Shown here: in pieces, positions 52,701 through 58,500 of the stretch
How the letters are laid out: the number at the start of each line of letters is the position of its first letter
Position numbering within the stretch: position 1 is the stretch's first letter
Assembly: GCF_014633365.1 (NCBI RefSeq)
Contig: NC_068341.1
Location: 1,550,001-1,614,000 of the forward strand
Reading direction: 5' to 3'
Length of the DNA: 64,000 bases
Source of the DNA: Diospyros lotus
Lineage: Eukaryota > Streptophyta > Magnoliopsida > Ericales > Ebenaceae
Made by a program: the position numbers and the translations under genes
Notes under the pieces: model-generated
What the model saw: the letters and a program-made list of their open reading frames with translations, nothing else
Database searches by the model: none
Told to the model about the DNA's origin: nothing

Positions 52701-55219
52701 ATATGCAAGGAAGCGCATTAATGATTGTCCCAAGCCTTTAAAACATGTCAGTATATCTCAATTATGTAGGTTGAAATTGTTGAGTGATTATTAATTTGTC
52801 TTGCATACATAGGAATATAGGATTACCTAGACTGGAAGACTTTTCCAGTAACATATGAGGCTTAGGATGAGCGCTTTTGACTCCAGTGACAGATTTCTGC
52901 ATCATTTAAACTTGCTCTACATTAAGCTTTCCACAAATACCACATCAGTGTGTGCAACGTAATTCCTTTCTTGTTCTTCATTGTGCTCTACTAAAACCAT
53001 AACTTTCACTTAAACTACAGCATGTTACCTCCTTAATTATCTGACCTCAAGTTTGGACTCCCACAACTAATATTACCCAGAAATCATGCAACCTGGGTCC
53101 CGTCTTAGCCTCTGTTTTCCACGCTCAAACCATCTCAACCAATTTTCACTCATTTTATCTTCAATAAGTTTTACCCCTATCATCTCATCAATTCATTTGT
53201 TCCAAAGCTGTCTCCTAGGTGTACCACACATCACCTTAGCATCCTCATCTCAGCTACACTCATTTGGTAACTTATGGTTTCTTAATTGCTCGACACAATC
53301 TATCACAAAAAATGGCTATAGTTTGTAACACCAATTCTTCTAGGAGTTGTTTCTCATAATTAATTTAATTTCAAGAAGAAATTATGAGAAAATAGAAATC
53401 GGAGAAAACAGACAATTAAAGTGGAAATTGTATAAGCCGATACATAGTTCAAGATTAAGGATCAATACTGCAGAAGCCCCAGGTACAATTCCAAAACTGG
53501 AAATTGAATAAAAGTTGTTCAGAGAAACAGACCTCAAATTTGGATTTCTTACATCAAGACAAGTCCGTTGGCATAAAGTTCAATAAATTCTAGATTCTAG
53601 ATTAGTGCCTTTGGACACAGTTTTGAGGTAAATATTGTGTAGCACTCAAAATCAGTAATTTATAAACAAAGAACGATGGGACATGACGAATTTTTTTAAG
53701 GATTGGCTAAGAATGATTTTTCTAGTCAAATAATGACTACAATGACAAGAGTGAAGGATCGAGTGAAAAATTAATGTGATGATACTTGAAGTTGCTCTCT
53801 GCTTTCCATAGTCAATTTTTAATTGGTTGTCAGCACCTCATAGGCCCTATCCTAAAGTCAACTTTTCAGTTAACTGTTTAGATGTTTTGGCCTCAACTCA
53901 CCTCTACTCATCCAAACACAAATGTTACCCTGTAAAGCACAGCCAATCACCAAAGTCACTTGCACTAACCTTCACACTGTGACTTGCTTCTCTATTGGAC
54001 AAAATTCAAAAGTAGGATTGCATAGTTGGCCTAACAATGGATTTTAATGATGTATTTCCATGCGCATTTAACACAAATAACAAGGGCATGATCGACAAAT
54101 AAAATTATCCAACAGATGATCAACAAAAATTAAAAATTAAATAAATAAGTAAAAATACTCATATTTATGGAATAACGAATACAATAGCAGCAAAGACATA
54201 ACCCTGTAAGATGGACACAAACTTGCAGGCTTTAAAACCACAAAGCTCTTGGATTTTATTACAAGCATCTATCTATTGTAAAGTCCATGAGAAAGCACTC
54301 ACTGCTTTTCCTGACGAACAGTTTATTTTGATCTGTTCACCGTTAACTTCAACAACTTCCCCATCTGCCCATGCTACCTCAGGATCCTCCACCCAAACAC
54401 AAGATCCAACCACTATACTGACTGGTAAATTCTGCATGAAAAAAGGTGATCAAGTAAGCTGCACTTGATGTTGGTAACAACAAGAGCTTTATGGGCAAAC
54501 AAGATGTTGGAGAAGCCGCAACATGCTAAAACAGTACTTTACGCAATGTAACTAGAATCATCAAATTTCTAGACAAAATGGAAATGAAAATTGTATGCAG
54601 GAACAAGTGTGGAGGCCATAGATTGGCTCAACTGGCATCATCGCTGTTACAAGTTAGTCAGCATTGATATAAAATTTTAAAAATAATATTAGCAGTCTAA
54701 TTAAACACAAACTCTTACACATTATGCCCATACAAAAGTATGCAGATAATAAAAGTCAGTAAAGTTCCTCATGCAAGAGATGGTATTCCAAACCAAGTAA
54801 ACAACCTAGTTTACAATGCAAGAGATACATTGCATTCCATGAGATATTGAGCAACTTCATAGCTCATATCAGTTTAGTTCCCAGAATAAATAATGTAGCT
54901 TACGAGAAGAAGAAATCATTGCAGACTGGGCGGTACGTAATTGGATGATTCAGAGGTGAAAACGTTTCGAACAGCAATTTTTTAGACCACTTGGTGAATG
55001 GGGGAATGTTTGTTTTCAATTATTAGCAGAAGGGTAATAATTGGCAATGAGAAGCGTTCATGGTTTCGTGCATTAACACGGCTCGCAAAATTGATAGCGT
55101 AGTTTTTTTTTCTTTCGAGAAACAAGTTGCAAAGGACTAGTCACCGTGATTAAGCAATGACGATCGAATTGCAACTTACCCGGCAAAATAAATGAAATTT
55201 GGATTAGAATGAGTACCAT
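614..55219 (-). CDS. class XI myosin heavy chain, partial (3' end off the left edge)
   Basis: Actin-dependent motor of the plant class XI family, which drives organelle and vesicle movement (cytoplasmic streaming). I assembled 22 exons from GT/AG borders (listed separately). Joined in order they give 2733 nt, exactly 911 codons, before the repeated coiled-coil exons, with no stop or phase break. Seen in order: N-terminal SH3-like segment ([10 protein letters not shown]), P-loop GESGAGKT, switch I (NSNSSRFGK), switch II (DIYGFESF), actin-binding lower domain, SH1 helix region ([10 protein letters not shown]), converter end ([13 protein letters not shown]), six IQ motifs, then coiled coil. From remembered family sequences it looks closest to the MYA2 (XI-2) group; this was not computed. 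The remaining tail and cargo-binding DIL domain must lie left of position 1. All exons are open although the introns are full of transposons, so the gene is probably functional. The first exon and start codon are the least certain part. Confidence 0.95.
1545..1757 (-). CDS. coiled-coil exon, copy 2, 71 codons
   Basis: Intact exon, acceptor TCATTGCAG, donor GTAAGC, phase 0-0. Reads [20 protein letters not shown] and ends LMAENEKLK. An alternating CG/CA tract (1484-1508) lies just downstream of the donor on the transcript. Confidence 0.88.
2476..2688 (-). CDS. coiled-coil exon, copy 3, 71 codons
   Basis: Intact exon, acceptor TCATTGCAG, donor GTCAGC (non-optimal), phase 0-0. Subgroup with [20 protein letters not shown] (with copies 5 and 6), although it lies between copies 2 and 4 of the other subgroup. 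Confidence 0.87.
3207..3599. mobile_element. solo LTR (TGTCA...TGACA family), TSD TGCAA
   Basis: 393-bp insertion within the array unit between copies 3 and 4. It starts TGTCATGTACC, ends GGATCTGACA, and is flanked on both sides by TGCAA (3202-3206 and 3600-3604). It has the pyrimidine-rich, LTR-like 3' half shared with the other elements of this family. No internal region, so it is a solo LTR left by recombination. Confidence 0.82.
3860..4072 (-). CDS. coiled-coil exon, copy 4, 71 codons
   Basis: Intact exon, acceptor TTCTCACAG, donor GTATGG, phase 0-0. Belongs to the [19 protein letters not shown] subgroup with copies 1 and 2. It has some non-conservative changes (QEMPLQF, KELPIKE); proline is unusual inside a coiled coil. 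Confidence 0.86.
4316..5266. other. unrelated segment replacing part of the array intron
   Basis: Between copies 4 and 5 the unit homology stops after TTGTTCTGAGTCAATACC and resumes near ATCACCAGACTC. The intervening ~950 bp is AT-rich, with a CA microsatellite (about 4652-4669) and a CT-rich tract (about 5113-5148). No coding or transposon signature was recognised. Confidence 0.55.
5624..5836 (-). pseudogene. coiled-coil exon, copy 5, with disrupted splice signals
   Basis: 71 open codons of the same family ([20 protein letters not shown]...), but the donor is destroyed: CTTAAG is followed by TTAAGC instead of GTAAGC. In addition, a 310-bp solo LTR is inserted about 15 bp upstream of the acceptor on the transcript, next to TTTGTTGCAG, displacing the natural branch point and pyrimidine tract. 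Without a donor the frame reads about 27 further codons to a stop at 5540, so inclusion would truncate the protein. Most likely it is a decaying exon that is normally skipped. Confidence 0.8.
5852..6161. mobile_element. solo LTR (TGTCA...TGACA family), TSD CAAAG
   Basis: 310 bp starting TGTCACAACCCAAGGATATA and ending CCCTAGGATCATGACA, flanked by CAAAG (5847-5851 and 6162-6166). It contains CTATAAATAGG (a TATA-like box) and the CT-rich region typical of this family. It sits about 15 bp upstream of the acceptor of exon copy 5 on the transcript. Confidence 0.88.
6961..7182 (-). CDS. coiled-coil exon, copy 6, 74 codons
   Basis: Second copy in transcript order, with intact splice sites (acceptor TTGTTGCAG, donor GTAAGATT) and phase 0-0. 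It carries an extra E-M-Q triplet ([15 protein letters not shown]), which looks like a 9-bp duplication. It belongs to the subgroup with [20 protein letters not shown], together with copies 3 and 5. Confidence 0.88.
7979..8158 (-). CDS. coiled-coil exon, copy 7 (first in transcript), 60 codons
   Basis: First of the seven tandem copies in transcript order. Reads [20 protein letters not shown], then [40 protein letters not shown]. It lacks about 11 residues around the position where the other copies read VQEV-VIDNET. The [14 protein letters not shown] stretch is the closest to the single exon of ordinary myosin XI, so this may be the least changed copy. Acceptor GTTTGTTGAAG, donor GTGAGCTT, phase 0-0. 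Confidence 0.88.
8622..9400 (-). mobile_element. 5'-truncated RTE-type LINE fragment
   Basis: On the minus strand this is homologous to the 3' third of the LINE at 42879-46207: [38 protein letters not shown], then degenerate sequence matching the IRNEV and WFGHV regions, ending near the CCCACATAGTGGGATAAAGG-like 3' terminus. It has frameshifts and indels. It lies in the intron between exon 23 and copy 7. Confidence 0.8.
9632..9730 (-). CDS. myosin exon 23: start of coiled coil
   Basis: 33 codons, [18 protein letters not shown] and [15 protein letters not shown], the first coiled-coil segment after the lever arm. Phase 0-0, acceptor TCCATAG, donor GTCAGATC. It ends exactly where the tandem exon family begins. 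Confidence 0.94.
10190..10309 (-). CDS. myosin exon 22: IQ5 end and IQ6
   Basis: 40 codons, [18 protein letters not shown], then IQ6 ([17 protein letters not shown]) and RKLKM. Phase 0-0, acceptor CATACAG, donor GTGATG. Confidence 0.94.
10641..10899. mobile_element. MITE with PIF/Harbinger-like ends
   Basis: 259 bp with ~34-bp imperfect terminal inverted repeats beginning GGGCCTGTTCAGTT and, at the other end, GGGCCTATTCAGTT on the complement. It is flanked by TTA on both sides (10638-10640 and 10900-10902), the target preference of Tourist/PIF-Harbinger elements. No coding capacity. Confidence 0.7.
11410..14073 (+). mobile_element. long (2.66 kb) LTR with a scrap of internal region
   Basis: Starts TGTAACAACCCG and ends GGGCCTTCACA, followed by ATTTGGTAACAGAGC, which resembles a tRNA-Met primer-binding site, so this looks like a 5' LTR. 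It contains a poly-purine promoter-like stretch (about 11770-11860), short repeats of CTGTCGGTCGAC (about 11550-11590) and a minisatellite. No matching second LTR and no clear target duplication were found, so the element is truncated. Gypsy-like by length; class not proven. Confidence 0.6.
12990..13375. repeat. minisatellite, five ~75-95 bp units
   Basis: The core ATGAGGCCACTGCATACTTG, followed by GCGTGTGGTATCATAGG, recurs at about 12999, 13091, 13173, 13260 and 13337 with diverged spacers. It lies within the 2.66-kb LTR. The similar peptides read on both strands are a by-product of the repeat and not a gene. Confidence 0.8.
14846..15051 (-). CDS. myosin exon 21: IQ2 end to IQ5 start
   Basis: 206 nt. 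Completes IQ2 (GQTARCCYE), then [17 protein letters not shown] (IQ3), [13 protein letters not shown] (IQ4) and the start of IQ5 (ASTLIQ). Acceptor TTTTAG, donor GTATATT. Confidence 0.94.
15200..15377 (-). CDS. myosin exon 20: converter end, IQ1 and IQ2
   Basis: 178 nt, [20 protein letters not shown], then IQ1 ([16 protein letters not shown]) and the start of IQ2 (IQIQAVCR). The final G joins the next exon. IQ motifs bind calmodulin-like light chains on the lever arm. Acceptor GTGTAG, donor GTATCA. Confidence 0.95.
15586..15644 (-). mobile_element. 59-bp extreme 5'-truncated RTE LINE insertion
   Basis: Minus strand equals the last ~55 nt of the LINE at 42879-46207 (CATGTAGCCGACCCCACATA, then ATATGTTGTTGTTT). 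It is flanked by a perfect 19-bp duplication CATATTTACTATTCTGATA (15567-15585 and 15645-15663), proving a target-primed insertion of only the 3' terminus. Confidence 0.9.
15664..17424. other. intron sequence, nothing recognised
   Basis: Part of the 20-kb myosin intron. Short CT-rich and TTTC repeats near 17278-17303; no coding, structural RNA or element signature found. Confidence 0.6.
18004..18218. repeat. TATG/TA microsatellite with local duplication
   Basis: A (TA)n(TATG)n tract at about 18029-18081. The flanks GTTGCATTTGATTGGGTTT and CAGACCTTTTCATTT occur twice (about 17929-18013 and 18110-18210), a tandem duplication of about 180 bp. Confidence 0.7.
18218..23275 (+). mobile_element. Copia LTR retrotransposon A
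   Basis: 5' LTR 18218-18555 and 3' LTR 22938-23275, each 338 bp. The primer-binding site TGGTATCAGAGC starts directly after the 5' LTR (18556); the polypurine tract GAGGGGGAG lies before the 3' LTR. By eye the LTRs differ at about 16 sites (near 5%), so the insertion is not recent. Flanks ATATA and ATACA are an almost matching 5-bp target duplication. gag-pol is broken by stops and a frameshift. Confidence 0.93.
18610..22930 (+). pseudogene. gag-pol of Copia A (degenerate)
   Basis: Seen in order: gag N-terminus ([11 protein letters not shown]), zinc knuckle [14 protein letters not shown], protease with DSS where DSG is usual ([13 protein letters not shown], near 19681), GAG-pre-integrase ([11 protein letters not shown]), integrase, reverse transcriptase with YVDD (about 21975) and RNase H (FTDADWAGS, near 22460). 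Stops at 18775 and 19165 in gag, a frameshift near 20400-20469 in the integrase, and stops at about 21527 and 21869 in the reverse transcriptase. The order protease-integrase-RT-RNase H defines Copia. Confidence 0.92.
23706..24714. other. intron sequence, nothing recognised
   Basis: Contains a CA microsatellite near 23733-23748 and a less AT-rich stretch around 24330-24600. No family signature, splice-consistent exon or RNA gene found. Confidence 0.5.
25210..29240 (+). pseudogene. gag-pol of Copia B (degenerate)
   Basis: Gag ([13 protein letters not shown]), frameshifted at an A-run near 25412. Zinc knuckle [15 protein letters not shown], with Tyr where the last Cys is expected. Protease [11 protein letters not shown] (about 26139), GAG-pre-integrase [13 protein letters not shown], integrase, a reverse transcriptase start ([32 protein letters not shown]) and an RNase H end ([22 protein letters not shown], about 29070). 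At least several stops and frameshifts (26374, about 26760, about 26892, 27463, 28147 onward). Tnt1-like Copia lineage is likely but not computed. Confidence 0.88.
29547..34412 (-). mobile_element. Copia LTR retrotransposon C, nested two levels deep
   Basis: LTRs 34183-34412 (5' on the minus strand) and 29547-29775 (3'), about 230 bp each and nearly identical. Primer-binding site TGGTATCAGAGCCCAGG follows the 5' LTR on the minus strand (34182 downward); polypurine tract TTGAGGGGGAG precedes the 3' LTR. Perfect CTTTC duplication (29542-29546 and 34413-34417). The youngest layer of the nest. Confidence 0.94.
29846..34142 (-). pseudogene. gag-pol of Copia C (few disabling changes)
   Basis: Starts [16 protein letters not shown] at 34142. 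Zinc knuckle [14 protein letters not shown], canonical protease [15 protein letters not shown]-pre-integrase [12 protein letters not shown], integrase ([12 protein letters not shown]), reverse transcriptase with [12 protein letters not shown] and [10 protein letters not shown], and RNase H (YTGADWVGS, where FTDADW is usual). In-frame stops or frameshifts near 33705, 33474, 32950, 32580, 32240, 31980 and 30862. Better preserved than A or B, in line with being nested innermost. Confidence 0.92.
34937..35722. other. intron sequence, nothing recognised
   Basis: Ordinary AT-rich intron sequence between the retrotransposon nest and exon 19, with no recognised element. Confidence 0.5.
35723..35783 (-). 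CDS. myosin exon 19: converter
   Basis: 61 nt, [20 protein letters not shown], converter domain. Acceptor ATGATAG, donor GTAAATTT. The following intron is about 20.3 kb and holds the main retrotransposon nest. Confidence 0.93.
35874..35983 (-). CDS. myosin exon 18: SH1 helix and converter start
   Basis: 110 nt, [19 protein letters not shown] through [12 protein letters not shown]. The reactive-thiol (SH1) helix is intact. Acceptor CTCCAG, donor GTAGTTG. Confidence 0.95.
36075..36206 (-). CDS. myosin exon 17: lower 50K domain
   Basis: 44 codons, [20 protein letters not shown], then [20 protein letters not shown] and LRCG. Acceptor CATGCAG, donor GTGAGTTG. Confidence 0.96.
36295..36465 (-). 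CDS. myosin exon 16: loop 2 region
   Basis: 57 codons, [20 protein letters not shown] through [14 protein letters not shown]. The segment before [10 protein letters not shown] corresponds to the variable actin-binding loop 2. Acceptor TTTCAG, donor GTCTCC. Confidence 0.95.
36570..36696 (-). CDS. myosin exon 15: lower 50K / actin-binding region
   Basis: 127 nt, [18 protein letters not shown] through [10 protein letters not shown]. Acceptor TTTGTAG, donor GTATGTTT. Confidence 0.95.
36833..36870 (-). CDS. myosin exon 14 (38-nt microexon)
   Basis: Short exon encoding [12 protein letters not shown], conserved in myosin heads. Acceptor TTTCAG, donor GTATGTA; the Cys codon is completed in the next exon. 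Confidence 0.93.
37373..38403. mobile_element. non-autonomous hAT-type DNA transposon nested in the 5' LTR of D
   Basis: 1031 bp with terminal inverted repeats of hAT style: CAATGCCAGTCCTGAA on the left and, on the complement of the right end, CAGGCTCGGCCCTGAA, followed by GGGCCC-rich subterminal sequence. Flanked by a perfect 8-bp duplication TTTACAGT (37365-37372 and 38404-38411), the hAT signature. No transposase frame. Confidence 0.88.
38972..39628 (+). CDS. 218-residue ORF of LTR element D, function unknown
   Basis: The only long reading frame of element D ([13 protein letters not shown]...). The middle is acidic ([18 protein letters not shown]) with a duplicated [21 protein letters not shown] motif; the C-terminus is a charged, Gln/Glu/Lys-rich predicted coiled coil ([18 protein letters not shown]). 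No protease, zinc knuckle, RT or integrase motif. It could be a diverged gag remnant or a captured sequence; I do not recognise it. It ends at the start of the 3' LTR. Confidence 0.5.
   Translation: MIVGDALLIGNDVIHRTPQVNLLEDLLSKEKDEQILEDNEFPLKEDEQSELVKNIDSLDISIINHVGDKSLDIPVINHVGYESCNEGIFQASNETYALRIYSRLDGGQVSAIVEPAEHSHLFLCKPDAKKGMAIAGKINVAPLEEISVEDEPMVYNSKLEAKDAFKEKAQEEQRRMQKEQLKQTEQKKHDGLQKKMDQIVKTRIGLGDKKSFKGEGMS
39962..40108 (+). mobile_element. RTE LINE fragment (endonuclease part)
   Basis: About 145 bp closely resembling 43616-43760 of the full LINE (ATATGCACCACAAG...ACAATTCTGGGAGAATCTAG), i.e. the YAPQ and GGDL region of the APE-type endonuclease, with frame-breaking changes. Confidence 0.75.
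40510..41275 (+). mobile_element. L1-type LINE reverse transcriptase fragment (degenerate)
   Basis: Read across frames: [14 protein letters not shown] (the YADD-like RT motif), [36 protein letters not shown] and RVSFGLITG, in the order seen in plant L1 LINE RT and its downstream domain. Many stops and frameshifts. It differs from the RTE LINE at 42879. Confidence 0.7.
41488..41589 (-). CDS. myosin exon 13: relay loop
   Basis: 34 codons, [17 protein letters not shown] through [12 protein letters not shown]. Acceptor TTGGTAG, donor GTTTGC, phase 0-0. The next intron is 4.6 kb and carries LTR element D. Confidence 0.95.
41691..41748 (-). CDS. myosin exon 12: relay helix
   Basis: 58 nt, [19 protein letters not shown], the relay-helix block that follows switch II. 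Acceptor CTTGCAG, donor GTTCTT. Confidence 0.95.
42198..42299 (-). CDS. myosin exon 11: switch II exon
   Basis: 102 nt, [16 protein letters not shown], then [21 protein letters not shown] is the switch II signature of myosins and is intact. Acceptor GGTACAG, donor GTGCTT. Confidence 0.95.
42986..46169 (+). pseudogene. RTE LINE endonuclease-reverse transcriptase ORF (broken)
   Basis: APE-type endonuclease at about 43320-43960 ([42 protein letters not shown]), a charged linker, then reverse transcriptase ([61 protein letters not shown]) and a C-terminal region with a WFGHVRRR motif. Frame change near 43743-43765; stops near 44183, 44813, 45193 and 45435. The catalytic motif reads FAND instead of FADD (about 45400), which should abolish polymerase activity. 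Confidence 0.9.
43169..43312 (+). repeat. CAAAAT hexamer-type repeat encoding a Gln/Asn tract
   Basis: About 20 tandem CAAAAT/CAAAAC units followed by two TCCAAAGTCAAGGCCA-type repeats, in frame in the LINE ORF (QNQNQNQN...IQSQGQKQN) just before the endonuclease domain. Probably grew by slippage. Confidence 0.85.
46228..46827. other. intron sequence, nothing recognised
   Basis: Unremarkable AT-rich intron between the LINE and exon 10. Confidence 0.5.
46828..46974 (-). CDS. myosin exon 10: head, before switch II
   Basis: 147 nt, [20 protein letters not shown] through [17 protein letters not shown]. Acceptor TGTTTAG, donor GTAAGTG. The following intron (42300-46827) holds the RTE LINE. Confidence 0.95.
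47057..47193 (-). CDS. myosin exon 9: upper 50K domain
   Basis: 137 nt, [18 protein letters not shown] through [16 protein letters not shown]. Acceptor TCTTGCAG, donor GTAAGTG; the last codon (ATG) is split with the next exon. Confidence 0.95.
47796..47990. repeat. dispersed repeat, second copy (see 1-182)
   Basis: Same-orientation homologue of the start of the window (CTCATTGAAG, ATGTACCTTGG, CTGACTCAGGTC-like, CACCAAGGTAAGTTGATAAA). It lies in the intron between exons 8 and 9. Confidence 0.6.
48033..48182 (-). CDS. myosin exon 8: upper 50K domain
   Basis: 50 codons, [19 protein letters not shown] through [12 protein letters not shown]. Acceptor ATGTAG, donor GTATGG, phase 0-0. Confidence 0.94.
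48967..49038. repeat. 32-bp-arm hairpin
   Basis: CTCTGTTTTCTTCCTCGTCT-type arm (48967-48998), an 8-nt loop TCTTAGGG, then its inverse (49007-49038) with a single mismatch. It lies at the end of an LTR-like CT-rich stretch in the intron between exons 7 and 8. Confidence 0.85.
49545..50391 (+). mobile_element. candidate solo LTR or unknown repeat with GC-richer core
   Basis: Starts TGTTGGCATTG and ends ACATTCA, with the 4-bp AATG on both sides (49541-49544 and 50392-50395). It contains TATATAAGGCC (TATA-like, about 50035) and a clearly GC-richer segment at 49970-50230, unlike the surrounding intron. No PBS, ORF of known family or second LTR. The boundaries are weakly supported. Confidence 0.3.
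50981..51140 (-). CDS. myosin exon 7: switch I and upper 50K domain
   Basis: 160 nt, [11 protein letters not shown] through LLERSRVCQ to [14 protein letters not shown], all conserved head blocks. Acceptor TTTCAG, donor GTATTTGG. Confidence 0.95.
51254..51312 (-). CDS. myosin exon 6: start of switch I
   Basis: 59 nt encoding [19 protein letters not shown]. Switch I is completed across the splice as NSNSSRFGK. Acceptor TTGGCAG, donor GTTTAA (non-optimal but GT). Confidence 0.94.
51411..51567 (-). CDS. myosin exon 5: P-loop (ATP-binding) exon
   Basis: 157 nt. It carries the ATP-binding P-loop GESGAGKT, followed by [15 protein letters not shown] and [11 protein letters not shown]. All the invariant Walker A residues are present, which supports an active ATPase. 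Acceptor CTGCAG, donor GTAAAT. Confidence 0.96.
51639..51784 (-). CDS. myosin exon 4: motor head
   Basis: 146 nt, starting [13 protein letters not shown] and including [15 protein letters not shown]. Acceptor TTTCAG, donor GTAAGC; ends in phase 2. Confidence 0.95.
52078..52221 (-). CDS. myosin exon 3: motor N-terminus
   Basis: 48 codons, from [12 protein letters not shown] to SRYDMNEIY, including [17 protein letters not shown], a conserved block of the class XI head. Acceptor GTGAAG, donor GTGAGTATT, phase 0-0. Confidence 0.95.
52222..54302. other. myosin intron 2, with a probable LINE fragment
   Basis: Mostly featureless. The stretch 53080-53330, on the minus strand, resembles the 3' RTE LINE region around AEMRMLR to RLRWFGHV (CTTAGCATCCTCATCTCAGC is nearly the complement of the LINE sequence near 45840), so it is probably a decayed LINE fragment. 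Confidence 0.45.
54303..54431 (-). CDS. myosin exon 2: N-terminal SH3-like segment
   Basis: 43 codons, starting N-L-P-V-S and including [19 protein letters not shown], which matches the N-terminal SH3-like subdomain of plant myosin XI. The acceptor is TTTTTTTCATGCAG and the donor GTGAGTGC. An in-frame ATG-CAG lies just upstream (54437-54432) and overlaps the acceptor, so the exon could instead start further upstream and carry the initiator. Phase 0 at both ends. Confidence 0.9.
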
Positions 55220-55560
55220 TTCCCGGGAAACAACTAGATTCGGAGCGATCAAACCCTAAATTTTCTTCGGACGCGCAATATTGACGAAGCGTTGGTTCCT
55301 TCAAATAATGCCCATGACGTTGTCTTCATATACGATCAAATCATCTCCCCAGTTTGCACCAGGGACGTTACAGAGGCTTTGTTTGGAGACACTGAACCTC
55401 CCAAGCCAACGATGGATACAAATTCTTCGCAATCTTCTTCTCCCTCATTGCCCTGAATTTTCTTCAGGTTTCCATCCCTTTCTCTCTCTTCGCTTCCAGC
55501 TTCGCGTTTCCTCCTCCATCGAAGCTAAAACCAACGCGAATGTACCGCCATTTTTCCTCC
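55181..55560 (-). promoter_or_regulatory. putative 5' leader and first exon of the myosin gene
   Basis: This segment is less AT-rich than the sequence to its right and lies 5' of the first certain exon. An ATG at 55219-55217 (minus) is directly followed by GTACTC, which could be a donor; joined to the AATTTACCA exon it would give a protein starting M-N-L-P-V-S. A stronger donor, GTAAGTTGC, begins at 55179, but using it would put the ATG at 55219 out of frame. In that case this would be an untranslated exon and the start would be the ATG at 54437. The transcription start cannot be fixed from sequence alone. Confidence 0.35.
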
Positions 55561-55599
55561 CCATTTTGCCCCTCCTTTTGCAGAATATTTACAATTTTA

Positions 55600-58500
55600 T
55601 CTTTTTCTTTTATCTTCAATTTTCATTTAGAGTAAATTCCAATTTTAATTAATATAAACCTCTATATTTTCACCTTAATATAAACAATTTATATTTTTGC
55701 GACGATTTAAAATTTTTGTTATCTCAATTACACCCTTAAACTTATATTTTTAAGTTAATTTAATTCATGTACTTTAAAATTTTTTTATATAACAAACTGA
55801 ACATTTTGTTGTTTCGATTACACCTATGCATTTGTATTTTTTAATTAATTTAATCTAAATATTTTGATGTATGAAAACAAAAATAACATGATATGAGTCA
55901 ATTTAATTATTTTTTTACACATCAAAATACATAAATTAAATTAATTAAAAAAATACAGATATAATGGTGTAATTAAAATAACAAAAAAATTATTTGTTAC
56001 ACAATAAATTATCAAAGTACAGAGAATAATTAAATCAAAAATATAGATTTATAAAATATATATATATATAAAAGTACAAAGATAAAAATGTATATTTGAT
56101 CGAAATTATTTCAATAGATGATTATTAAAGTGATTCTTAATCATTTTTCTTGATTGTGAGAATAATAGCTACAGTAGAATAGTAAGCCGAGTCATGTTTT
56201 GCATCCGTAAACATATAAAAAAAATTAAATAAAAGTTCATCAAATGATATTTGATACTTATGATATATTTTTTATTATTTAAAAAATAGATAAAATAAAT
56301 ATTTGTGTAGTTCTAAAGTTGTTTGAAAAATTAGCTATTATTTAAAAATCATGAATTTAAATCTCATTAATTTTATTTTTCAAGCAATCAAAATAAAAAG
56401 TATTTTAAAAAATATTTTATTGACAAAATTTCATAAAATTAAAATATGATATTTGTTTATATAATATATCACACAGTTGAAAAAAATAAATAAAAGCTCA
56501 TTTGATAACATTTAATAATAAACGTTTTTATCTTAACTTTTTTTAAGTTGTGTTTTAAATAAAATAAACTTTAATATAACGATAAAGTTGTTTCGAAATT
56601 TAATTATTAATTGTTTTATATTTTATATTACGTTATTGTATTCGACTAATTATAAATATAGAAGAAGATTAAAACTAACTTAATTCTCTTCTCTCTTATT
56701 TTGAGTCAACCCATCATTAAAAATAAGGGATAAATATTTATTAATTATACTAATGACGATTAAAGTCAATCCCTATTAGTTTTGTTTAAAGTCGAGTGTA
56801 CCTATTAATTATTGTTGGTCCCTTAGGTATGGCCACTCAATAGAGGGATAAATTGAGTGATTCAAATTTTTCTCAATTTTAATAAATATTATTGATTAAT
56901 AATTTTATTAAAAAATACATATTTAATAAATATAATAAATTATATTTGAGATTAATAATAAATGTAAGCCACAATATATAAGAAAAATAAATAATATGAA
57001 GTATAACACAATTTATAGTAATTCGGTGTTTCTACACACACCTAATCCATTATCCCAAAGTCTAACCACTATTGGGGTTCCACTAAATCAAAATCACCAA
57101 GATTTTTACATTATCTCATATTGAAAACTATATTATAATGGGTTCTAGACAACCGCTACACCAAAATTTTTTCCCTAACTTACCTTGAAAACTATATTCA
57201 CCTATATTTTAACAGATCTAAAAAACCTATACAATACTCAATAATAATTTAAATGTTACAAATAATTTGTCCACACTTTGACACCAATAAGCAATTATGA
57301 ACAAATTATACAAGGCAATAATATTTAAATAAATAAATAAGTTGTGACTTCAGTTTGAATGGAGAAGATCGAATTCGGCTTTGGGATCTCTTTTTCTCCT
57401 CTTGCCTTGTAACTCTTTGGTATATGAACAATGAATCTTTGAGAGCCTTGGAATGCTTGAAAATTAGCTTGATAGCTTTTGGGTGCTTTTGATGTATAAT
57501 ATGTGCAATGGATATTCAAAAAATGAGTTTGAAAGTATTTATAAATATTTTAGTCACTAAATAAAGGATTAATATAAAGTTTGAAATTTAAAAAATATTT
57601 AGACTTTCTCAAACAATAAAAAAACATGTTTCACCTTTAATTAAAAAAAAAAAAACTTTTTGTATGAGAAATTAAGATTTGAAAATTCAAATATAAGTTT
57701 TTGAGACATAAATAATTAAAACAAGAAAACATGTCTAAAAGTAATATTTTTTAATTCAAAATAAATTTACTTTTTGCATGAGCAAAATAAAACATGTCTA
57801 AAACAAATTCTCTTTAATTCATAATAAATTTACTTTTTGTATGAGAAAGATAAAACATGTTTAAAAGTCATTATCCTTTAATTCAAAACAAATATACTTT
57901 TTGCATAAGTTTATAACATTTATTAATAAATAAAAATTCAAACACAAACTTTTAAAACATAAATGGTCAAAATAAGGAAACATGTTTAAAGACAATCCGC
58001 ATTTAATTTAAAATAAATTTACTCTTTATACCCACTTTTAATTCATAATAAATTTATTTTTTTATATGAGAAATAAATACATTTATATCATAAAAATATT
58101 TATATTAATTATCAAAACTTAATTAATATGAGTAATTTAGCTCAACAATTATGTTTAGTTTTGAAGTTATACATAGTAATAATAATTGAATATTAAGAGT
58201 GAGACTAAGTTATCTAATATATTATATAATAATTAAGCCAAACTCAATATTTGAGTCAAGAAGAATTTAATTATAACTATGGGCGAGACTTGAACTCATA
58301 TTTGAATATTTTAAAACACTTGTCGTCTCTAAAAAGTCTAAAAATAAGGTATTTTGATAGTTCATAAGACCTGAAATATTCCCATCAAATGCTATAATTT
58401 AAATAATAATAATAATAATAACAACATCTATATATTCTTTTTATAATTACTGCATTTGAATGTAAAATAATTTGTAACAAATTATTATTTTTATGATTAG

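Noticed and set aside
55281..55652. Plus-strand 123-residue frame near the myosin 5' end
   Set aside because: It overlaps the probable myosin leader on the opposite strand and shows no recognisable domain; open by chance in a less AT-rich patch.
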